In this document: in pieces, positions 57,818-64,000 of the stretch | Layout of the letters: the number at the start of each line of letters is the position of its first letter | Position numbering within the stretch: position 1 is the first letter of the stretch | Assembly (NCBI GenBank): GCA_947175335.1 | Contig: CAMWMF010000005.1 | Location: 54,843 to 118,842 of the forward strand | Length of the DNA: 64,000 bases | Direction of reading: 5' to 3' | Source: an uncultured Clostridia bacterium | Lineage (GTDB): Bacteria; Bacillota; Clostridia; Christensenellales; Pumilibacteraceae | Notes under the pieces: generated by a model | Told to the model about the DNA's origin: nothing | Database searches by the model: none | The model's input: only the letters and a program-made list of their open reading frames with translations | Made by a program: the position numbers and the translations under genes

Positions 57818-58234
57818 TTAACGCTTGGAGAACTGAGGAGCTTTACGCGCTTTTTTGAGACCGTATTTTTTGCGCTCTTTCATTCTGGGATCGCGAGTAA
57901 GGAAGCCCGCCTTTTTGAGCGCGGGACGGTACGTAGCGTCCACATTGCAAAGCGCACGGGAAATGCCGTGACGGATAGCGCCCGCCTGACCGGTAAAGCC
58001 GCCGCCGCGAACGTTGACGATAACGTCGAACTTGCCCTCGGTGCCGGTTTCGGCAAACGGTTGATTGACTATAAGCTTAAGCGTATCGAGCGGGAAATAA
58101 TCGTCGAGCGAACGCTTGTTGACGGTAATGGTGCCGGAGCCGCCCGCCAAAACGCGAACGCGCGCGACAGCCTTTTTACGTCTGCCTGTACCCCAGTATT
58201 GAACTTTCTTTTTTGTTGAAGATTTAGCTGCCAT
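57818..58234 (-). CDS. rpsI: 30S ribosomal protein S9
   Basis: [36 protein letters not shown]...[14 protein letters not shown]. Confidence 0.98.
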   Translation of the reverse strand: MAAKSSTKKKVQYWGTGRRKKAVARVRVLAGGSGTITVNKRSLDDYFPLDTLKLIVNQPFAETGTEGKFDVIVNVRGGGFTGQAGAIRHGISRALCNVDATYRPALKKAGFLTRDPRMKERKKYGLKKARKAPQFSKR

Positions 58235-58251
58235 AGCTTGTTACCTCTTAC

Positions 58252-58737
58252 TTAGTCCTTATCTTTGTGAAGCTCGATAGTGAGCGTTTTGGGCTGTTGT
58301 GCCTCGTGGTTATGTTCGGCGCCCTTGAACAGTTTGAGCTTTTTGATCATAGCCCTTCCGAGCGAGTTTTTGGGAAGCATGCCCTTAACCGCCTTTTGAA
58401 CAGCCTTGTCCGAATTTTCCCGAAGGAAATGGGAATACTGTTGCTGTTTGAGTCCGCCCATATATCCGGTGTGGTAGGTGCGAAGCTTTTTGGTGAGCTT
58501 GTTGCCCGTAAGCACTACCTTGTCGGTATTGACGACAATAACGAAATCGCCCACGTCGGTGTTGGGGGTGTATTCGGGTTTGGTCTTGCCTTTAAGCACG
58601 GAAGCCACAACGCTTGCAAGTCTGCCGAGCGGCACGCCCGCCGCGTCGACAACGTACCAGTTACGCTTGTATTCCTTGTTGCCGATTTTGTAGTCGGCAG
58701 TCTTGGAATTAATCTTTTTTGCCATTAATGTTTTCAT
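58252..58737 (-). CDS. rplM: 50S ribosomal protein L13
   Basis: RNWYVVDAAGVPLGRLASVVASVLKGKTKPEYTPNTDVGDFVIVVNTDKVVLTGNKLTKK. Confidence 0.98.
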   Translation of the reverse strand: MKTLMAKKINSKTADYKIGNKEYKRNWYVVDAAGVPLGRLASVVASVLKGKTKPEYTPNTDVGDFVIVVNTDKVVLTGNKLTKKLRTYHTGYMGGLKQQQYSHFLRENSDKAVQKAVKGMLPKNSLGRAMIKKLKLFKGAEHNHEAQQPKTLTIELHKDKD

Positions 58738-58746
58738 CGAAAACAA

Positions 58747-58856
58747 CCTCGTATAAAGAATAGTATCAAGCGCAAACGTTTCACGCCGCCGCGCTCAGGC
58801 TGCATAACTTACGGTCCACCGGGGCAGGTAAAAACCGCTGTTCCACGCAGTGCAAT
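58747..58856 (-). promoter_or_regulatory. Structured 5' leader of rplM-rpsI operon (candidate autoregulatory leader)
   Basis: Between consensus promoter and rplM; nested stems CUGCGU/AUGCAG, CGGU/ACCG, ACC/GGU and AGCGC/GCGCU. Confidence 0.55.
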
Positions 58857-58860
58857 GTAT

Positions 58861-58889
58861 ATTATAAAGCATAAGAAGATAAATGTCAA
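58861..58889 (-). promoter_or_regulatory. Perfect consensus sigma-A promoter for rplM-rpsI
   Basis: TTGACA - 17 bp - TATAAT. Confidence 0.85.
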
Positions 58890-59116
58890 CTGATTACAAT
58901 TAAGAATTCGGAATTCGGAATTCGGAATTGTGGTGATAAAACCGTAGAGCGGTAGCGTAATTTTCACCTATAATTCTGCATTCTGCATTCTAAATTCTTC
59001 ATTATTTTCCATATGCGCAAAAAACCCACAAAAGTCGACAAAAAGGCATAAAATGCCCGCGGCGAAACAGGGTGAATTATGTTGATTATTGCCGAACGAT
59101 ATTTTAAAATATAGTT

Positions 59117-59500
59117 ATGGAAACCAACGTATTATCAGAATATTTGACGGCGATTTCAGACCCGTCCTTCCGACTGACCGCGGAGCGCCTAACATTGAAG
59201 TGCGGCGTGCGTTCCGACCTGAAAGGCAGTAAGGGCCTTGTTGACGCGATTATACTGTACGGCACCGAGTTGTGTACCGGCACGTGTGAAATATACCGCA
59301 TTATCGGCGAGATTCGTCACATAAAATCCAAGTCCGTAATGCGCGAAATTGCATACGCAATAGCGCAATCGTTCGGCATTGCGGAGCGACTGTCCAAAAT
59401 GATAGGAATTCCCCTAACCGACAACGATATCCACAGCGGCTTAGTAATCGCCTATCTCGGCAAAATATTCCGACATCCCGACCTTGCGCTGTACGCTTAG
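59117..59500 (+). CDS. Stand-alone Spo0A C-terminal-domain-like DNA-binding protein
   Basis: TLKCGVRSDLKGSKGLVDAIILYGTELCTGTCEIYRIIGEIRHIKSKSVMREIAYAIAQSFGI parallels Spo0A-C (GVPAHIKGYxYLREAI..YPxIAxKxxTTxSRVERAIRHAIE); no receiver. Confidence 0.6.
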   Translation: METNVLSEYLTAISDPSFRLTAERLTLKCGVRSDLKGSKGLVDAIILYGTELCTGTCEIYRIIGEIRHIKSKSVMREIAYAIAQSFGIAERLSKMIGIPLTDNDIHSGLVIAYLGKIFRHPDLALYA

Positions 59501-59534
59501 CGGCGCGAGCGCGGCGGTAATGCAAAATACTATA

Positions 59535-60764
59535 TTATTCGGCAGCAGAGTGCGCGCCGTCTATAAACGCCAAAAAGCTTTTAAGCTTATCAAACTCGTC
59601 GCTTAAAATTACCAAATCCAAAACGTCATCGTCGTCTTTGCCGACGCGCAATATAACACGCTTAACTTTTTTATAATTATCCCAAGGAACGTCGCATTCG
59701 GTTATCGCAATCGTTTTTACGACGTAGCTTATATCTTTTAAGTCGTATTCGGAATGGAACCTGCCGAGCATTCTTTTAAGCTCTTTATCGGTTTCGATAA
59801 AGGAAAGGTCGTCGTAATAATTGCTGAGCTTACCGTTCAAAACGGTAAACAACGCTTTACGATAGCCGTGCGCGTTTAGTATTAGTTTGCCGCTTTCGAT
59901 CGGATTGTTGTCGGCGTCGATTTTGCTGCCGCTAAACGAAAAAAATTCAAACACGCCACCCTCGTCGGCATAACCCCATTTTTCTATAAGCTCGTATTGT
60001 TCGTTGCGTTCTATTTCCTCGCCGGTGCGTCTGTCACTAATACTGTCAGCATATTCGTAATCCATATACGAACCGACGCCGCTGAATTTTCTGTCTTGGA
60101 AAACGACCGAAATACCGTGTTCGTCGTCGCAATTACACTCGCCGCAAAGTGCAATCGTTACGCTGTCGCTATCCTCGTCGGTCGATATATGTATAGTAGT
60201 CAGCTCCGTTTCGTCGTGCAAAATATCGAAGCTGTCCGTCCTTTCCCAATCGTCACTGCTGTTTTCGTAGGTGTCGTTGATAAATTTGAGAACTTCGTTT
60301 TTTACCTCGTCCGATTGATACGGCGCTTTTATAATAAGCCACGTAAGAGCGTCACGTTCGGCCGCGGACAATACTGTGCCGTTGTCACCGCCGCCTACAA
60401 CGGTGAGCGCAAGCCTTTTGCCCCATACGTCAAGCTCGATTGCCGTTTGTTCCGACAGTATTTCTAAGTCGGAATCGAACACCGCTCTTTCGGCGGCAAC
60501 GACGTTTCTTTTTGTCGGTTTGGCGGTGCTGGTATTCTTGGCTTTGCCGCTTGCGTCTTCCTTTTCGATTTGCTTTTTCAGTTTGAGCGCATAATACATA
60601 GTAGATATTGCGGCGACTGTGAGAATTACCACCCACACGATAAATACAGTGCGCGTGCTACCGTGGTCGTTGCGATATACAAGACTGAGCATCACTATAA
60701 AATCGGCTACTAACAGCACGCAAAACAGAGCGTATACAAGTTTGAGCTTTGTCGTGTTTTTCAT
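59535..60764 (-). CDS. Hypothetical membrane-anchored protein
   Basis: Two N-terminal TM helices, then acidic soluble region. Confidence 0.6.
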   Translation of the reverse strand: MKNTTKLKLVYALFCVLLVADFIVMLSLVYRNDHGSTRTVFIVWVVILTVAAISTMYYALKLKKQIEKEDASGKAKNTSTAKPTKRNVVAAERAVFDSDLEILSEQTAIELDVWGKRLALTVVGGGDNGTVLSAAERDALTWLIIKAPYQSDEVKNEVLKFINDTYENSSDDWERTDSFDILHDETELTTIHISTDEDSDSVTIALCGECNCDDEHGISVVFQDRKFSGVGSYMDYEYADSISDRRTGEEIERNEQYELIEKWGYADEGGVFEFFSFSGSKIDADNNPIESGKLILNAHGYRKALFTVLNGKLSNYYDDLSFIETDKELKRMLGRFHSEYDLKDISYVVKTIAITECDVPWDNYKKVKRVILRVGKDDDDVLDLVILSDEFDKLKSFLAFIDGAHSAAE

Positions 60765-60857
60765 AATAAATTCCTTTTTGATTTTTATGCAAAAGGCGCG
60801 GTTTTATCCACGCCCGATATTATACATATGGCTTGCCAAACTGTATGCCGCGCGCGT

Positions 60858-61400
60858 TTACTTGTTTTCGTAAATCTCGCGTTTGAGTATTCCCACGTAC
60901 GGCAGATTGCGGTATTGCTGCGCGTAATCGAGTCCGTAGCCGACTATAAACTCGTCGCCTATCTCGAAGCAAGCGTAGTCGGCTTTTACGTCCACCTTGC
61001 GGCGCGACGGTTTGTCGAACAGCGCGACGGTGGTAAACGAAGCCGCGCCCCTGCCTGCGATAAGGTTTTGCATGCGCTGCAAAGTATAGCCCGAGTCGAC
61101 TATATCCTCTACAAGCACGACGTCTCTACCCGTTACGTCCTCCGCCAAATCCATTACGATTTTGGGTATGCCCGAGCTTGACGTGCCGGCGCCGTAGGAC
61201 GACACCATCATAAAATCCATTTGCACGGGCGTTTCCATTGCGCGCACGAGATCGCAAAAGAACATTACGCTGCCTTTAAGCACGCTTATAAACAGCGGGT
61301 TTTTGCCGGCGTACCGTTTGTCAAGCCATGCCGCGGCGGCGACGACCTTTTCTTTGATTTGTTGTTCGGTAAGAACTATGCTTTGAATATCCTTGTTCAT
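60858..61400 (-). CDS. hpt: Hypoxanthine phosphoribosyltransferase
   Basis: PLFISVLKGSVMFFCDLVRAM, VVLVEDIVDSGYTLQ. Confidence 0.95.
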   Translation of the reverse strand: MNKDIQSIVLTEQQIKEKVVAAAAWLDKRYAGKNPLFISVLKGSVMFFCDLVRAMETPVQMDFMMVSSYGAGTSSSGIPKIVMDLAEDVTGRDVVLVEDIVDSGYTLQRMQNLIAGRGAASFTTVALFDKPSRRKVDVKADYACFEIGDEFIVGYGLDYAQQYRNLPYVGILKREIYENK

Positions 61401-61590
61401 ACCGTAAATTATATCACACAACAGTATTTTTCGTCAATGTTTGACAAGGCGGTAAAACAAATTTTTTGTGCGCGACAAGCCGAGCAATCATATTCGTTTT
61501 ACGCCCCGAAAAAGCCGATAAAAAATCTGTTGCTTTTTTCGTGATAATAGTATATAATGTTACAAATATTTATTTGAGGTAGGTAAACGT

Positions 61591-62952
61591 ATGGATTTAA
61601 CTTACAAGCGCAAAAATATTTACGCAACCGCGGACAAAGCGGAACTTAAACGCATTATGGACTACGCCGAGGGCTACAAGAACTTTTTGGACAACGGCAA
61701 GACCGAACGCGAAGCTGTTGCGTACACCGTTGCAATGGCGGAAAAGGCGGGCTACAAGCCGTACACGCTTGGCGACAAGATAAACAAGGGCGACAAGCTG
61801 TACTACAACAACCGCGGCAAAGCATTGTTTATGCTGCGCGCGGGCAAGGCGGATATTGCCAAAAACGGCGTGCGTATTCTCGTCGCGCATATCGACAGCC
61901 CGAGACTCGATTTGAAGCAAGTGCCGCTTTACGAAAAAGCGGGCATGGCGTACCTTAAAACGCACTATTACGGCGGTATCAAAAAGTACCACTGGCTTAC
62001 TATCCCGCTCGCATTGCACGGCGTTGTCGCGCTCAAAACGGGCAAAACCGTTTCCGTCAATATCGGCGAAGCGGAAACCGACCCCGTATTCTACATTACC
62101 GACCTGCTCCCCCACCTTTCGCAAGAGCTTAACCGCAAGACCATCGGCGAAGGCTTCGAGGCGGAAAACCTTAACCTTATTATAGGCGGCATTCCCGCAG
62201 AGGGCGAGGACAAGGACGGCGTAAAAAAGAACGTACTTAAACTGCTCAACGAAAAGTACGGCATAACCGAGGAGGACTTTTTGTCCGCAGAGCTCCAAGC
62301 CGTGCCAGCGGCAAAAGCAAAGGACGTTGGACTCGATCGCTCGTTTATCGCGGCATACGGCCACGACGACAGCGTGTGCGCCTACCCCGAAATTACCGCC
62401 ACGCTTGAAACGGAAACCGACCAAACGGTGCTTACCATACTCGCCGACAAAGAGGAAATAGGCTCGGAAGGCAACACGGGTATGCAGTGCGTACTTATCG
62501 ACGACCTGCTTACCGAAATTGCAAAGAGCTACGGCGTGAACCCCGCATTGCTTCGTGCTAAATCGATGTGCCTTTCGGCAGACGTTACCGCGGCGTACGA
62601 TCCCGACTTCGCTTCGGCGTTCGACGACAACAACGTCGGTCAGGTAAACTGCGGCGTAACGATGAACAAGTTTACAGGCGCGCGCGGCAAGTCCGGCTCC
62701 AACGACGCTTCGGCGGAATACATCGGCTATCTTCGTGGCGTGTTTGAAAAAGCGGGCGTTATTTGGCAGACCGGCGAGCTGGGCAGAGTAGACCTCGGCG
62801 GCGGCGGCACGGTAGCCAAATACATTGCAAAAATAAACATCGACACGGTGGATATGGGCGTACCCGTACTTTCCATGCACGCGCCCACCGAGCTTATAAG
62901 CAAAGCCGACCTGTACTCGGCGCACAAGGCTTTCGCCGCGTTTATCAAATAA
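61591..62952 (+). CDS. M18 family aminopeptidase
   Basis: VAHIDSPRLDLKQVPLYEKAGMAYLKTHYYGGIKKYHW, AYGHDDSVCAYPEI, DKEEIGSEGNTGMQ. Confidence 0.95.
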   Translation: MDLTYKRKNIYATADKAELKRIMDYAEGYKNFLDNGKTEREAVAYTVAMAEKAGYKPYTLGDKINKGDKLYYNNRGKALFMLRAGKADIAKNGVRILVAHIDSPRLDLKQVPLYEKAGMAYLKTHYYGGIKKYHWLTIPLALHGVVALKTGKTVSVNIGEAETDPVFYITDLLPHLSQELNRKTIGEGFEAENLNLIIGGIPAEGEDKDGVKKNVLKLLNEKYGITEEDFLSAELQAVPAAKAKDVGLDRSFIAAYGHDDSVCAYPEITATLETETDQTVLTILADKEEIGSEGNTGMQCVLIDDLLTEIAKSYGVNPALLRAKSMCLSADVTAAYDPDFASAFDDNNVGQVNCGVTMNKFTGARGKSGSNDASAEYIGYLRGVFEKAGVIWQTGELGRVDLGGGGTVAKYIAKINIDTVDMGVPVLSMHAPTELISKADLYSAHKAFAAFIK

Positions 62953-62975
62953 ATAGCAATAAAATTTACGACAAC

Positions 62976-63006
62976 AAAAAACCGCTCGACATTGAGCGGT
63001 TTTTTA
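62976..63006. terminator. Bidirectional intrinsic terminator
   Basis: AAAAACCGCTC-GACATT-GAGCGGTTTTTT between convergent genes. Confidence 0.85.
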
Positions 63007-63009
63007 TTG

Positions 63010-64000
63010 TTATTTTAAATCGTCCTTGGTGCGCGAGAACTCTATTACGTCGCGAATGTTGGACATACCCGTCACGTACATAAGCATGCGTTCCAAGCCC
63101 AAGCCGAAGCCGCTGTGCGGTACGCTGCCGAACTTGCGCAAGTCGAGGTAGTTGGCGTAGTCTGACAGCTTCATGCCGCGATCGGTAATTTCTTTGAGCA
63201 GCTTGTCGTAGTCCGCTTCGCGCTCCGAGCAGCCTATTATCTCGCCCACCCCGGGGACGAGCAAGTCGGTCGCCGCAACGGTAACGCCGTCGGGGTTCTG
63301 CTTCATATAGAAGGATTTAATTTTGCGCGGATAGTTTACTACAAACACCGGCTTTTTAAAATATTCGTCGGTAAGATAGCGTTCGTGTTCGGTTTGCAAG
63401 TCCAGTCCCCACTCGACGGGATAGATGAATGTCTTGCCCGATTTTTTGAGCACCTCGATAGCGTCCTTGTAATCGATACGCGCAAAGTCGCTGTTCGCTA
63501 CGTTTTGCAGTTTGGCTATAAGCCCGGGCTCGAACCGCTCCTCGAAGAACTTCAATTCGGCTGCGCAGTGTTCGAGCAAGTACGAGGTGATATATTTAAT
63601 CATATCGGTGGCGATGCCGATAATGTCGTCTATGTCCGCAAACGCGACCTCGGGCTCGACCTGCCAAAACTCGGCGGCGTGGCGCGGCGTGTTGCTGTTT
63701 TCGGCGCGGAAGGTCGGGCCGAAGGTGTAAATTTTGCCGAGCGCGGTTGCCATAACCTCGCCCTCTAATTGTCCCGAAACGGTAAGTCCTGCGCTACGCC
63801 CGAAGAAGTCCATTTTGTTGTACTCCTCCTCGCTCTTGACGGTGGGGTCGAAGCCGACGGTAGTCACCTTGAACACCTCGCCAGCGCCCTCGCAGTCGCT
63901 GCCCGTTATTATGGGCGAATGGACGTAGTAGTAGCCGTTTTTGTGGAAAAACTCATGTATAGCGTACGACAGCTCGCTGCGCACACGGAACACCGCGTTG
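63010..64000 (-). CDS. asnS: Asparagine--tRNA ligase (C-terminal portion; 5' end beyond window)
   Basis: NAVFRVRSELSYAIHEFFHKNGYYYVHSPIITGSDCEGAGEVF..FGRSAGLTVSGQLEGE..HSGFGLGLERMLMYVTGMSNIRDVIEFSRT. Confidence 0.95.
   Translation of the reverse strand, partial: NAVFRVRSELSYAIHEFFHKNGYYYVHSPIITGSDCEGAGEVFKVTTVGFDPTVKSEEEYNKMDFFGRSAGLTVSGQLEGEVMATALGKIYTFGPTFRAENSNTPRHAAEFWQVEPEVAFADIDDIIGIATDMIKYITSYLLEHCAAELKFFEERFEPGLIAKLQNVANSDFARIDYKDAIEVLKKSGKTFIYPVEWGLDLQTEHERYLTDEYFKKPVFVVNYPRKIKSFYMKQNPDGVTVAATDLLVPGVGEIIGCSEREADYDKLLKEITDRGMKLSDYANYLDLRKFGSVPHSGFGLGLERMLMYVTGMSNIRDVIEFSRTKDDLK

Noticed and set aside
58902-58998. Short tandem ATTCGGA / ATTCTGC units upstream of the Spo0A-C-like gene
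   Set aside because: Simple low-complexity intergenic repeat; no supported function beyond possible slippage.
61597-62925. 442-aa minus ORF opposite the M18 aminopeptidase
   Set aside because: The plus frame has clear M18 motifs; the minus frame is a shadow.

Overview
64-kb chromosomal segment that looks like a Clostridia/Firmicutes-type bacterium. Evidence is the AddAB repair nuclease, LuxS, MarR/ABC exporters, a stand-alone Spo0A-C-like protein, and rplM-rpsI. Core content: addA/addB, a RimK-like ATP-grasp gene, a hybrid PAS histidine kinase, a DEDD exonuclease, several ABC-2 and heterodimeric ABC exporters, two large InlB-repeat surface proteins, a DUF1538 + two PII-like gene operon, luxS, iscS-iscU, a cell-surface polysaccharide cluster of about 14 kb (35.7-49.1 kb), a CBM26-esterase lipoprotein, mgtC, tRNA-Ser(GGA), DUF2804, rpsI/rplM with a structured leader, hpt, an M18 aminopeptidase and the C-terminal part of asnS. 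The most interesting accessory region is 51.8-56.7 kb, at the 3' end of tRNA-Ser. Two adjacent modules share related left ends (about 190-210 bp, each ending in a TGGCGG tRNA-3'-end-like motif) and a 22-bp exact motif at their right ends, but carry different RNA-enzyme cargo. Module 1 has an RNase III with two dsRBDs plus a coiled-coil protein with a HicA-like tail; module 2 has a Thg1-like 3'-5' polymerase. No integrase is visible. A second strong signal is a roughly 200-nt minus-strand RNA gene at 12728-12931: a consensus-like extended -10 promoter, a long rod fold and an intrinsic terminator. It lies in a 1.4-kb insert flanked by 44-bp direct repeats that are copies of a bidirectional terminator. 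All calls are by-eye readings; no searches were run.
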